DNA from: JAHEKO01 sp965212505
GTDB lineage: Bacteria; Acidobacteriota; Thermoanaerobaculia; Multivoradales; JAHEKO01
Reading direction: 5' to 3'
DNA length: 64,000 nucleotides
Assembly (NCBI GenBank): GCA_965212505.1
Contig: OZ243123.1
Span: 434,001-498,000, forward strand
Below, piece by piece: positions 22,649-31,426 of this stretch. A program made the translations under genes and the position numbers. Numbering within the stretch: position 1 is the first letter of the stretch; each line of letters begins with the position of its first letter. The notes beneath the pieces were generated by a model that saw nothing but the letters and a program-made list of their open reading frames with translations, did not search any database and was not told where the DNA came from.

Positions 22649-23815
22649 CTACGGTCTTTCGTCGTCCGCGTACAGTCGCGCTTCGAGGGCCGCGAGGCGA
22701 TGCTTGAGAGTTTCGATCTCGACGTTTCGCTCACGGACGATCTTGTGAAGGCCTTGAATCGCCGCGAAGGCGACGCCTGACAGATCGACCGGTGACACGT
22801 GGCGATCGGTCTCGCCGAGGCCGAACATTGCCGCGAAGTCCTCCGCGACCGGGCCGAGGTGGCGAACATCTGGATCGTCCCGTCGATAGCTCCATTCAGA
22901 GATTGGTAGCTCGACGAGCCTCTCGAGGATCGCTCGCGCGTCGACCGGTGCGAAGGCGTGCTTGATTTCCCGACTGGAGCCCGCTGAGAAATTGCCCTCG
23001 ACGAGCGCGTCGTTCATGACGTGAAGTTGCGCGCTCGGTGTCGAGGTGCCGAGGCCGACGCGGCCGTTGGAGACGACGCGGAGGGAGTCCACGGGTGCGC
23101 CTGCATCGACGCGGAAAATGGAGGTGGCGGATCCTCCATCGTCTCCGCGATCTTCAAGGGCGAAGTGGTTGGTACCGCCGGTCGAGATGGGCGTCGAGTC
23201 GTTGAACTTCAGCCGCCAGTCGACGCTGGGGTGGGTGGCGCTGATCGTCGAGCTGGTGTCTTCGACCTCGAACCAGGCGTTGTTCTGAATCATCCGAATC
23301 GCCTCGATGCCGATCGGGGTGACATCGCTGCAGTCAGTCCCGACACACATCTTCCCGTCGATCGAGACGTCGCCGCTGTGCGTAGGCACGAAGGGTGGGG
23401 GAGCCGGCGGGGTATCTTCGCCGTCCGAGACTTCGGACTCACCGGAAGGCAGCGCGATTCTTCCCTCGGTCAGGTAGAAGGAACCGGATGAGACACCGCT
23501 CGCTTCCCCTGCGCGGGCGTCGAGAGATCTCAGCTCCCAGAAATAGGTTCCGTCGGTGGCTTGGCCGTCCTCTGGAACGACCAACAGAGAGGGAGTGGTG
23601 CCCGTGTGCTCGCGACGTTCGTAGAAACCCTCCGGTCCGGAGACGGTGAGCAGCCAACGCGCCTCGCTCACATCGAAGCGAATCCCGTTCGGATCGAGAG
23701 TTGGGGTCGCGGCGTGAGAAGCGTCGGTAGCAAACGTGATCGGCGCCCACAGCGCCAGTGCCAGCGCAAGCAGGTGGCGAGGCGTGGAGCGAGACGATCC
23801 GAGACATCGTGCCAT
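22649..23815 (-). CDS. secreted protein with C-terminal S74 (endosialidase-type) chaperone domain
   Basis: 388 aa, ATG at 23815 with GAGGAGGA upstream. A signal sequence runs to about residue 35. Residues about 40-125 look like a beta-sandwich (IRFDVSEARWLLTVSGPEGFYERREH). A tail-fibre-like stretch follows (SGDVSIDGKMCVGTDCSD, LRVVSNGRVGLGTSTPSAQLHV). From about 285 the sequence GSSREIKHAFAPVDARAILERL, HLGPVAEDFAAMFG and AFAAIQGLHKIVRERNVEIETLKHRLAALEARL is an intramolecular chaperone of the S74 kind ending in a coiled coil. These domains trimerise the upstream part and self-cleave before the Ser of the first block; that Ser is present. The convergent gene ends 5 bp away. Confidence 0.82.
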   Translation of the reverse strand: MARCLGSSRSTPRHLLALALALWAPITFATDASHAATPTLDPNGIRFDVSEARWLLTVSGPEGFYERREHTGTTPSLLVVPEDGQATDGTYFWELRSLDARAGEASGVSSGSFYLTEGRIALPSGESEVSDGEDTPPAPPPFVPTHSGDVSIDGKMCVGTDCSDVTPIGIEAIRMIQNNAWFEVEDTSSTISATHPSVDWRLKFNDSTPISTGGTNHFALEDRGDDGGSATSIFRVDAGAPVDSLRVVSNGRVGLGTSTPSAQLHVMNDALVEGNFSAGSSREIKHAFAPVDARAILERLVELPISEWSYRRDDPDVRHLGPVAEDFAAMFGLGETDRHVSPVDLSGVAFAAIQGLHKIVRERNVEIETLKHRLAALEARLYADDERP

Positions 23816-23884
23816 GGTTTTCCTCCTCTGTCGGTAAACCGGAAAAGTCTCTCACGAGCCGGCGGTCTACCGGTCGGACACGGC

Positions 23885-23890
23885 TACAAT
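23885..23890 (+). promoter_or_regulatory. -10 box, leaderless start of the anthraniloyl-CoA monooxygenase gene
   Basis: TACAAT inside GGCTACAAT, ending 9 nt before the ATG at 23900. No Shine-Dalgarno sequence. Divergent from the S74 protein gene, whose start is at 23815. Confidence 0.5.
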
Positions 23891-23899
23891 TCATCCCAC

Positions 23900-26155
23900 A
23901 TGAAGATTGTGAGCATCGGGGGTGGACCGGCCGGCCTCTACTTCGCGATTCTGATGAAGAAGGCCTATCCGGAGTGTGAGATGCGGGTGGTCGAACGCAA
24001 CCGCGCGGACGACACGTTCGGTTTTGGGGTGGTCTTCTCGGACGAGACGCTGGGCAACTTCGAGGGCGCCGATCCCGAGACCTATCGCGCGATCACCGAC
24101 AATTTCATCTACTGGCGCGACATCGAGACCTACTACGGGGGGACCTGCACGGTCTCGACCGGACACGGTTTCTCGGCGCTGTCGCGCAAGAAGCTGCTCT
24201 TGATTCTTCAGGAGCGCTGTCGAGAGCTTGGAGTCGTGCTGGAGTTCGAGCGCGAGGTCTCGAGCCTCGACGAGTTCGCCGACGCCGATTTGATCCTCGG
24301 TGCCGACGGCGTCAAGAGCCTCGTGCGCGACGCCTATGCCGAACACTTCCGCCCGAGCCTCGATTGGCGCAAGTGTCGCTTCTGCTGGCTCGGTACCGAC
24401 AAGCCGCTCGATGCGTTTACGTTCATCTTCCATGAGAACGAGCACGGTCTCTTCCAGGCACACGCCTATCCGTTCGAGGACGGTCTCGGCACCTGGATTG
24501 TCGAGTGCCATCAAGACGTCTTCGAGCGGGCGGGTCTGGCGGAAGACGACGAAGCGGCGACGGTCGCCTTCTGCGAGGAGATGTTCGCACCCTGGCTGGA
24601 CGGACATCGTTTGATGGCCAACCGTTCGCTCTGGCGCACCTTCCCGACCATCAAGTGCGAGACCTGGTGCCACGAGAATGTCGTACTGCTCGGCGACGCG
24701 GCGCACACCGCGCACTTTTCGATCGGCTCCGGCACCAAGTTGGCGATGGAAGACGCCGTCGCACTCGCGGACGCCTTCCGGGAACACGGCACAGGCAACG
24801 TGCAGAGCGTCCTCGCGGCGTATCAGGACGCCCGTTGGGTGGACGTCATCAAGACCCAGAAGGCGGCGCAGACGAGCCTCGAGTGGTTCGAGAACTCGGC
24901 TCGCTACGCGAAGCAGCCGCCGGTGCAGTTTGCGTTCAACCTGATGACGCGGTCGAAGCAGATCACCTACGACAACCTGGCCGCGCGAGACCCGAAGTTG
25001 GTCGACGACGTGACCGATTGGTACGCGGACTCCGTCGGTGCACCGCGCACCTCGGACGGCGAGGTTCCGCCTCCGATTTTCACTCCCTATCGGCTGCGGG
25101 ATATGGAACTCGTCAACCGAATCGTGGTGAGCCCGATGTGCCAGTACTCGGCGGTCGACGGCACTCCCGACGACTGGCATCTCGTGCATCTCGGTAGTCG
25201 GGCGATCGGTGGGGCCGGGCTGGTCATCACCGAGATGACCGACGTGACTCCCGAGGGGCGGATCACGCCGGGATGTACGGGCCTCTACGAACCGGGGCAC
25301 GTCGACGCCTGGCGCCGCATCGTGGACTTCGTGCACGAACGCTCCGCCGCCAAGATCGCCGTGCAGCTGGCCCACGCAGGCCGCAAGGGCTCTGTTGCGC
25401 ACCCCTGGCAGGGTGACGACGTGCCCCTCGGAGCCGGCGAAGGCGCCTGGCAGACCTTGGCCCCGTCGGCCGCGCCGTTCCGTCCCGACTGGCACGTGCC
25501 CCGGGCGATGGATCGCGACGACATGGACCGAGTTCGGGACGCCTTCGTCGCCGCGACGCACCGGGCCGAAGAGGCCGGTTTCGACATGATCGAGTTGCAC
25601 ATGGCGCACGGCTATCTGCTGTCGAGCTTCCTCTCGCCGCTGTCGAACCATCGCGAAGACGGGTACGGTGGCTCGCTCTCGAACCGAATGCGTTACCCGC
25701 TCGAGGTCTTCCGCGCGATGCGGGAGGTGTGGCCCGTGGCGAAGCCGATGTCGGTGCGCATTTCGGCGAGCGACTGGATGGACGACGACTCGGGTGTGAC
25801 CGTGGCGGAGTCGGTCGAGCTTTCACGTCGGCTGCAGGCGGAGGGGTGCGACATCGTCGACGTCTCCTCGGCCGGCAACTCGCCAGTGTCGGAGCCGATC
25901 TACGGCCGTATGTACCAGGTGCCGTTTGCCGAGCGGATTCGCCACGAGGTGGGGATTCCGGTCGCCGCGGTCGGAGCCCTGCTCGGTGCCGATCACGCGA
26001 ACACGGTGCTGGCCGCCGGGCGCGCCGATCTCGCCGTGATGGCGCGGCCACACCTTCGCGAGCCCTACCTGACGCTCAACGCCGCATCGCGCTACGGATT
26101 CGAAGATCAGGTTTGGCCCGGCCAGTACCTGGCCGGCAAGCCGCCGAAGCGTTAG
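23900..26155 (+). CDS. bifunctional anthraniloyl-CoA (salicylyl-CoA 5-) monooxygenase/reductase
   Basis: 751 aa, twice the usual size because two flavoenzymes are fused. Residues 1-385 are an FAD monooxygenase: GGGPAGLYFA at 6-15, DLILGADGVKSLVR, and VVLLGDAAHTAHFSIGSGTKLAMEDA. Residues about 393-751 are an Old Yellow Enzyme/NADH:flavin oxidoreductase barrel: IFTPYRLRDMELVNRIVVSPMCQYSA, QLAHAGRKGS and IELHMAHGYLLSSFLSPLSNHREDGYGG. This fusion is known from 2-aminobenzoyl-CoA monooxygenase/reductase of Azoarcus evansii. It hydroxylates the CoA-bound ring and then reduces and dearomatises it with NADH. A salicylyl-CoA substrate is the main alternative. The partner ligase is at 35406-36953; the downstream enzymes are at 3082-7015. 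Confidence 0.92.
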   Translation: MKIVSIGGGPAGLYFAILMKKAYPECEMRVVERNRADDTFGFGVVFSDETLGNFEGADPETYRAITDNFIYWRDIETYYGGTCTVSTGHGFSALSRKKLLLILQERCRELGVVLEFEREVSSLDEFADADLILGADGVKSLVRDAYAEHFRPSLDWRKCRFCWLGTDKPLDAFTFIFHENEHGLFQAHAYPFEDGLGTWIVECHQDVFERAGLAEDDEAATVAFCEEMFAPWLDGHRLMANRSLWRTFPTIKCETWCHENVVLLGDAAHTAHFSIGSGTKLAMEDAVALADAFREHGTGNVQSVLAAYQDARWVDVIKTQKAAQTSLEWFENSARYAKQPPVQFAFNLMTRSKQITYDNLAARDPKLVDDVTDWYADSVGAPRTSDGEVPPPIFTPYRLRDMELVNRIVVSPMCQYSAVDGTPDDWHLVHLGSRAIGGAGLVITEMTDVTPEGRITPGCTGLYEPGHVDAWRRIVDFVHERSAAKIAVQLAHAGRKGSVAHPWQGDDVPLGAGEGAWQTLAPSAAPFRPDWHVPRAMDRDDMDRVRDAFVAATHRAEEAGFDMIELHMAHGYLLSSFLSPLSNHREDGYGGSLSNRMRYPLEVFRAMREVWPVAKPMSVRISASDWMDDDSGVTVAESVELSRRLQAEGCDIVDVSSAGNSPVSEPIYGRMYQVPFAERIRHEVGIPVAAVGALLGADHANTVLAAGRADLAVMARPHLREPYLTLNAASRYGFEDQVWPGQYLAGKPPKR

Positions 26156-26176
26156 GTCGGCCCATTCGCCACGCGT

Positions 26177-26205
26177 TTGACAGGGGGGCGTGCGGCTCTT
26201 ACGAT
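26177..26205 (+). promoter_or_regulatory. near-consensus sigma-70 promoter
   Basis: TTGACA (26177-26182), a 17-nt spacer, and TACGAT (26200-26205). Predicted start is about 26212, giving a leader of about 83 nt before the ATG at 26295. It is one of only three promoters in the window with both boxes close to consensus. Confidence 0.65.
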
Positions 26206-26294
26206 CGAGCCCGGTTCACGAACAGGGTAATGGGTTCGGTCGGTCGCGCGGGGTGGAGCTCAGTGCGGGCGGTCGAGTATTGAGGAGGTGCCGC

Positions 26295-26696
26295 ATGTCG
26301 TGTGATGACGAGACGATGGTCCCGGGAGATGACATCGAGCCGATCGACGGGGAGGTCGAGGCGATCCTGGGTCAGTACATGTTCGCCGTGGGAGCCGGAG
26401 CGAGCGGTCAGTGGATCGATCGCGAGGCGATCGGCTATCTCCGTGAGCACTATCGCGACTCGATTGCGAAGGCGCTGGCGAGCAACTCGGGCGACTGGAG
26501 CAAAGACGCTCGTCACGTCCTGCACTACTTGAACATCATCGGTCGGCACGCGGCGCACAAGACGACCCTCGACGGACGAGACTCGATCAACCGGAGCGAC
26601 ATTAGTGAGGCGGTACTGGCGGTAGAGAACAACTACCAGAAGCCGAGCAACGAAGATGTCGATCCGGTGGGCGAAGGCGTCTGGTGCCCCGTCTGA
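26295..26696 (+). CDS. small acidic protein with a histone-fold-like pattern
   Basis: 133 aa from the ATG at 26295, which follows GAGGAGGTG; reading frames further upstream lack this. Not a family I recognise. Residues about 70-115 read WSKDARHVLHYLNIIGRHAAH...GRDSINRSDISEAVLAVE. The order is a long helix starting SKDAR, then a loop with GR-x-S-I, then DI..A. That is the order seen in the second half of archaeal and bacterial histones (VSDDAR...GRKTI..EDI..A). The helix is about five residues shorter than in histones and the overall charge is acidic, which argues against plain DNA wrapping. It ends inside the start region of the kinase gene. Function unknown. Confidence 0.6.
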   Translation: MSCDDETMVPGDDIEPIDGEVEAILGQYMFAVGAGASGQWIDREAIGYLREHYRDSIAKALASNSGDWSKDARHVLHYLNIIGRHAAHKTTLDGRDSINRSDISEAVLAVENNYQKPSNEDVDPVGEGVWCPV

Positions 26697-29301
26697 CGGA
26701 ACGATTCCGTTGATTCGAGCAGCCCTGGCGCTGGCCGGCCTCAAGGTCGCCGTCGGACTGGGTGTCGCGCCACTCGCTCCGAGCCTGCTGAGGCCGGTGG
26801 GCGATGCGCGGGTGCCCGCAACGGTGGGGTTGGTGGTGCTCGCGGTTTTCGGGCTGGCGGCGGTCTGGCTGCTGATCGTCGGTCGCGACGATCGTCGCAG
26901 CACCTACCTGGCGTTGGCCTTCTTCCTGATTGCCGCCTCGTTCAGCGAGGGCGCCGTCGCAGCTGCGCTCGCCGGTGACCTATCCCCTGCGCTGGCGAAG
27001 GCGCTAGCCCTACTGAACACGCTCGAGGTTGGTGCTCTCCTGCCGCTCAGCCTTTGGCTGTTCGCGCGAGACTTCCCTCGCACCGCCTGGTTTGGCGTGG
27101 CCGATCGAGCGGCGCGGAGCATGGCCTGGGTGAGCGGTGTTGTCGGCGCAACGCTGATCACCGCCAATCTGCTGCCGGCGCTCGGGGTTCGAGCGGGTGC
27201 GCTCGACCTCCTCCAGCGGTCTCAGTACGGCATCTTCTGGGTCGTCGTCTTTCTGCTGACCCTGCCGGTTTTCCCGTTCATGATCTGGAAGGCGCGCTTG
27301 GCGGACGTCGAGGAACGGCGGCGGGTGCGGCTCTTCAACGCCGGCCTACTGCTCGGCATGGGGCCGATGTTCACCGAGGTTGTCCTCCATACCCTGGTAC
27401 CGCCGTTCGGTCGGTTCGTGGAGCAGCCGTCGCGATTCATGGTGATCGGCGGGGTGCTCTACGTTCTGATCCTGTCGATCCCGTTCACCACGGCCTACTC
27501 GGTGCTCGTTCACCGGGTCCTGGATGTGCGGCTTCTGGTGAGGCGGGCGCTGCAGTACCTCTTGGCGCGCTACAGCGTCATCGCGTTGGCGACGGTGCCG
27601 CTGGTCGCGCTGGCGCTCTACGTCTACCGACAGCGAGAGCGGCCGGTGGGAGAACTCTTCGCCGGCGGGCAGGGCCTCCTGCTGCTCGCGACCTCGGTGC
27701 TGGCGCTCGTCGCGATTCGCGTTCGGGGTCCGCTCCTCGAGCTGATCGATCGCCGATTCTTCCGGGATCAGTACGACGCGCGTGAGATTCTCGCCGACCT
27801 GGTTCGCAACAGTCGGACCGCCGCAGCTCCCCAGCAGCTGGCCGAACAGCTCGAAACGGAGATCGACCGGGCGCTCCATCTCGAGTCGATCGCCGTCCTA
27901 CGACACGACACCGTGGCTGGGACGCTCGTTTCGGTAGATCACCACGTGCGATCCTTGCCGGTCGACTCAGCCCTCGCGACCATCGCGGCCGGCAGCCCCG
28001 AGCCGCTCGAGATCGACCTCGAGGCCAGCAGTTCGGCTCTGGCCCGACTGCCCGAGAAAGATCGTCAGTGGGTGGCAGACGGCGGCTTTGAACTCTTGGT
28101 GCCGCTCCTCGCCTCGAGCGGCGCACTGCTCGCCCTGATCGCCCTCGGGGCGAAGAAGAGCGAGCTGCCGTTCTCGGTGGAGGATCGGTCGCTGCTCGTC
28201 GACATCGCCGCGTCGGGTTCGCTGGCGCTCGAGAACCTGGTGATGCTCAGCTCAGCCGGGCTCCGCGAGTCGGCCGACGGCGTCGCGCGCCCGCACGCCG
28301 GAGATGCCGACGAAGGTCTCGCGGTGGAATGTTCCAGGTGCCAGCGGGTGTATGCACCGGGAAGCTCGGCTTGCGAGACCTGCAAGCGACCGCTGGCGCG
28401 GGCGCCGGTGCCCTATGTCGTCGCGGGCAAGTTCCGACTCGACCGCCGCCTCGGAGCGGGAGGTATGGGGGTCGTCTACCGCGGCTCCGATCTGGTTCTG
28501 GGTCGGCACGTAGCGATCAAGACCCTGCCCAGACTGTCGCCCGAGCGATCGCTTCGAATGCGCCGTGAGGCGAGGGCGATGGCGGCGGTGTCGCATGCGA
28601 ACTTGGCGTTGATCTTCGGAGCCGAGAGTTGGCGGGGAACTCCGATCCTCGTCTTCGAGCTCCTGGAGGGGGGGACGCTGCTTCGTCGGCTGCGCGGCGG
28701 GCGACTCGACATCGAAGAGGCGCTCGACCTGGGGATCGCGCTCGCGGGCGCCGTAGAAGCGTTGCACCGGGCCGGCATTCTTCATCGCGACATCAAGCCG
28801 AGCAACATCGGGTTCACGCGCGAGGGGCAGTCGAAGCTGCTGGACTTTGGTCTCGCCCGCATGCTCGATGAAGAGGTGGATGGGCGCGAGGTCGGTCGCG
28901 GTGGGGGAGTACCGCCTGAGGAGGCCGCAGGTGAGACCCTGACGATGACCATGAAGACGGCTGTCGGCAAGCTGGTCGGAACGCCGCTCTACATGTCTCC
29001 GGAGGCGACGCGCGGCGCCGCTCCCGATCCGAGCTTCGACCTCTGGGGGCTGTCGATGGTCCTCTACGAGGCTCTGAGCGGGGCTCACCCGTTTCGAGGG
29101 GGAGGTCTTCAGCAGTGCCGTCAGTGGGTGCTCGAGGGCGAGATCCCCGATCTCGCTCGGCTGCGGCCCGACTGCCCGTTGCCGTTGGCGGCCTTCTTCG
29201 AACGGGGTCTGCATCGCAGCGCGGCACAGCGACCCGGCAGCGCGCGCGAGCTCCGCTCCCAGCTGGAAGAGCTTCGGCGGAGCCTGACTGAGGCCGCCTA
29301 G
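26656..29301 (+). CDS. multidomain membrane Ser/Thr protein kinase (7TM - GAF - Zn ribbon - kinase)
   Basis: 881 aa from the ATG at 26656; a TTG at 26710 is the alternative start, and neither has a good ribosome-binding site. Order: six to eight membrane segments (about 20-360), ending in LLELIDRRFFRDQYDAREIL, a linker familiar from ComP-like histidine kinases. Next is a GAF-like domain (about 375-535), then a zinc ribbon ECSRCQRVY...ACETCKR (about 557-577). A Hanks-type kinase occupies about 595-875 with GAGGMGVVYRG, IKTL, LHRDIKPSN, DFGLA and GTPLYMSPE, so it should be active. Bacterial Ser/Thr kinases usually have the kinase first and the sensor last; here the order is reversed and the sensor is of histidine-kinase type. 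The upstream small gene may be a partner. Confidence 0.88.
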   Translation: MSIRWAKASGAPSDGTIPLIRAALALAGLKVAVGLGVAPLAPSLLRPVGDARVPATVGLVVLAVFGLAAVWLLIVGRDDRRSTYLALAFFLIAASFSEGAVAAALAGDLSPALAKALALLNTLEVGALLPLSLWLFARDFPRTAWFGVADRAARSMAWVSGVVGATLITANLLPALGVRAGALDLLQRSQYGIFWVVVFLLTLPVFPFMIWKARLADVEERRRVRLFNAGLLLGMGPMFTEVVLHTLVPPFGRFVEQPSRFMVIGGVLYVLILSIPFTTAYSVLVHRVLDVRLLVRRALQYLLARYSVIALATVPLVALALYVYRQRERPVGELFAGGQGLLLLATSVLALVAIRVRGPLLELIDRRFFRDQYDAREILADLVRNSRTAAAPQQLAEQLETEIDRALHLESIAVLRHDTVAGTLVSVDHHVRSLPVDSALATIAAGSPEPLEIDLEASSSALARLPEKDRQWVADGGFELLVPLLASSGALLALIALGAKKSELPFSVEDRSLLVDIAASGSLALENLVMLSSAGLRESADGVARPHAGDADEGLAVECSRCQRVYAPGSSACETCKRPLARAPVPYVVAGKFRLDRRLGAGGMGVVYRGSDLVLGRHVAIKTLPRLSPERSLRMRREARAMAAVSHANLALIFGAESWRGTPILVFELLEGGTLLRRLRGGRLDIEEALDLGIALAGAVEALHRAGILHRDIKPSNIGFTREGQSKLLDFGLARMLDEEVDGREVGRGGGVPPEEAAGETLTMTMKTAVGKLVGTPLYMSPEATRGAAPDPSFDLWGLSMVLYEALSGAHPFRGGGLQQCRQWVLEGEIPDLARLRPDCPLPLAAFFERGLHRSAAQRPGSARELRSQLEELRRSLTEAA

Positions 29302-29318
29302 ACGACCAGGGGTCGTGA

Positions 29319-29324
29319 TAGAAG
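29319..29324 (+). promoter_or_regulatory. -10-like box, leaderless start of malic enzyme
   Basis: TAGAAG within GATAGAAG, ending 6 nt before the ATG at 29331. No ribosome-binding site in the 29-bp gap after the kinase gene. Confidence 0.35.
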
Positions 29325-29330
29325 TCGGCC

Positions 29331-31010
29331 ATGAGTCAGGCGCTGAAGGTCGACGTTGCGTGCCGCGGGCCGGAGCTGCTTCGACAGCCTCTGCTGAACA
29401 AAGGGTCGGCGTTCACCCTCGAGGAGCGGGCCGCGTTCGGCCTGGAGGGGCTGCTGCCGAGCGTGGTGACGACGATGGAGGAGCAGGCACCTCGCGTCTA
29501 TGGGCACATCGCCCGCAAGGAGGAGCCGCTCGAGCAGTACATCGGTCTGATGTCACTCCAGGACCGCAACGAGCACCTCTTCTATCGGCTGCTGCTCGAT
29601 CACCTCGAGGAGTTCCTGCCGATCGTCTACACGCCGACGGTGGGGCAGGCGTCGAAGCGGTTCAGTCACATCTTCCGCCGTGGCCGCGGGCTCTGGATCA
29701 CCCCTGAGCACCGGGGGCGGATCGCCAAGGTGCTGCGCAATCACGCGGCCGGCGATGTCCGGTTGGCGGTCGTGACCGACAACCAGGCGATCCTCGGCAT
29801 CGGTGACCAGGGGGCCGGCGGTATCGTGATTCCGATCGGCAAGCTCTCCATCTACTGTGCGGCGGCCGGCATCCATCCGGGGGCGGTCCTTCCGGTGTCG
29901 CTCGACGTCGGCACCGACAACCAGACCCTTCTCGACGAGCCGCTCTACATGGGTTGGCGGCACCCTCGGCTCGAGGGGGACGAGTACGCCGAGCTCATCG
30001 ACGAACTGGTGGAGGCCATGGCCGAGGTCTTCCCGCGAGCGCTTCTGCAATGGGAGGACTTCTCGAAGAGCAACGCCTTCGACCTCCTGGAGCGCTACCG
30101 CTGTCGCATCCTCTCGTTCAACGACGACATTCAGGGCACCGGCGCCATGACCGTCGCGGGGCTGATCGCCGCATGTCGTCTGAGCGGTACGCGCCTCAGC
30201 GACCAACGCGTCCTGATTGCGGGGGGTGGCGCTGCCGGGATTGGTATCGCGCTGCAGCTGCGAGCCGCGATGGCGAGTGAAGGGCTCGAGGGGGTAGCGC
30301 TCGAGAGCGCCATCGGTGTGACCGATTCGCGCGGCTTGATCGCTCAGGGCCGAGAGCGCGTCTACGAGTATCAGCGCGAGATGGCTTGGTCGCCGGAGGC
30401 CTTGGCGCGTTGGGGACTCGAAGCGGGCGCCAACCTGTCCACGGCGGCTGAGGCGATGGGAGCGACAACGGTCATCGGTACATCCGGGCAGGCGGGCCTC
30501 TTCACGGAAGAGCTCGTGCGCGGCATGGCCGCTCGAACCGAGCGACCGATCGTCTTTCCCCTTTCGAACCCGACCTCACACGCTGAAGCGACGCCGGAAG
30601 ACGTCGTGCGATGGACCGACGGTCGCGCCTTGCTCGGTACCGGCAGTCCGTTCCCGCCGGTCGAGTGGGATGGGCGCTCGATTCACGTCGGTCAGGGGAA
30701 CAACGCGTTCATCTTCCCGGGGGTTGGTCTCGGTGCTCTGGTGTCGCAGGCGCGCGAGGTTACCGATGGCATGTTCACTGCCGCGGCCCGTGCGCTCGCG
30801 GAAACGCTCGAAGAGGCAGAGCTCGAACGATCGCAGCTCTACCCGAGCGTCTCGCGGCTGCGAGAGGTGACGATTGCTGTCGCCTCCGCCGTTGTCCACG
30901 CGGCGATCGAAGAGGGGGCCGCGCAGGTCGAGATCGATCCCGAAGCGATCGAAGAGACCGTCACGGGCTCCATGTGGAGCCCTGAGTATCCGGAACTGGT
31001 ACCCGTCTGA
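29331..31010 (+). CDS. NAD-type malic enzyme (large form)
   Basis: 559 aa, the size of the large malic enzyme family (E. coli MaeA is similar). N-terminal domain: NKGSAFTLEERAAFGLEGLLP, then EFLPIVYTPTVGQASKRFS with the catalytic Tyr. VTDNQAILGIGDQGAGGIVIPIGKLSIYCAAAG is the substrate/NAD loop. Metal ligands are in QWEDFSKSNAFDLL and FNDDIQGTGAM. The cofactor loop is IAGGGAAGIGIALQL. It decarboxylates malate to pyruvate in the cytoplasm, feeding acetyl-CoA and reducing power. It forms a coupled run with the thioesterase (TGATG at 31008-31012). Confidence 0.93.
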   Translation: MSQALKVDVACRGPELLRQPLLNKGSAFTLEERAAFGLEGLLPSVVTTMEEQAPRVYGHIARKEEPLEQYIGLMSLQDRNEHLFYRLLLDHLEEFLPIVYTPTVGQASKRFSHIFRRGRGLWITPEHRGRIAKVLRNHAAGDVRLAVVTDNQAILGIGDQGAGGIVIPIGKLSIYCAAAGIHPGAVLPVSLDVGTDNQTLLDEPLYMGWRHPRLEGDEYAELIDELVEAMAEVFPRALLQWEDFSKSNAFDLLERYRCRILSFNDDIQGTGAMTVAGLIAACRLSGTRLSDQRVLIAGGGAAGIGIALQLRAAMASEGLEGVALESAIGVTDSRGLIAQGRERVYEYQREMAWSPEALARWGLEAGANLSTAAEAMGATTVIGTSGQAGLFTEELVRGMAARTERPIVFPLSNPTSHAEATPEDVVRWTDGRALLGTGSPFPPVEWDGRSIHVGQGNNAFIFPGVGLGALVSQAREVTDGMFTAAARALAETLEEAELERSQLYPSVSRLREVTIAVASAVVHAAIEEGAAQVEIDPEAIEETVTGSMWSPEYPELVPV

Positions 31011-31423
31011 TGGCGCCGTTCCGAGCTGAGATCACGGTGCGCTTCGGCGACGTCGACCGCGCGGGCATCGTCTACTACCCGCGCTTCCTCAACTACATCC
31101 ACATCGCACTCGAGGAGTTCTTCTCGAAGGTTGTCGGCCTCGAGTATCCGATGCTCATCCAGGAGCACCGGCTGGCCTTTCCGACGGTGCATCTAGAGAT
31201 GGATTTTGTGCGCCCGCTTCGCTACGGCGACCGCGTGGGCGTCGAGGTCATTCCCGAAAAGCTCGGTACATCGTCTGCGACGTGGCGCTACCGGCTCTAC
31301 CGGCCAGGCGAAAGCGAGCCCGCCGCCGAGGGTTGCCAGGTGACCGTCTGCACCGACATGGACGTCTTCGAGAAGCGGCCGATCCCCGACTGGCTGCGCG
31401 AGCGGATCGGCTCGACGAGCTAG
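31010..31423 (+). CDS. 4-hydroxybenzoyl-CoA-type thioesterase
   Basis: 137 aa; its ATG overlaps the malic-enzyme stop by one base. EITVRFGDVDRAGIVYYPRFLNYIHIALEEFF carries the Asp and the I-V-YYP turn of the 4-hydroxybenzoyl-CoA thioesterase group of hotdog enzymes. The hydrophobic-aromatic lining (FLNYIHIALEEFF) suits aryl-CoA. Family members hydrolyse aromatic CoA esters. With the ABM fusion gene 5 kb upstream and the benzoate-CoA ligase 4 kb downstream, a role in releasing stalled aryl-CoA is plausible. Confidence 0.87.
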   Translation: MAPFRAEITVRFGDVDRAGIVYYPRFLNYIHIALEEFFSKVVGLEYPMLIQEHRLAFPTVHLEMDFVRPLRYGDRVGVEVIPEKLGTSSATWRYRLYRPGESEPAAEGCQVTVCTDMDVFEKRPIPDWLRERIGSTS

Positions 31424-31426
31424 CCG

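Noticed and set aside
23891..25651. 586-codon minus-strand frame opposite the anthraniloyl-CoA monooxygenase
   Set aside because: Antisense shadow of a well-supported gene; no recognisable motif.
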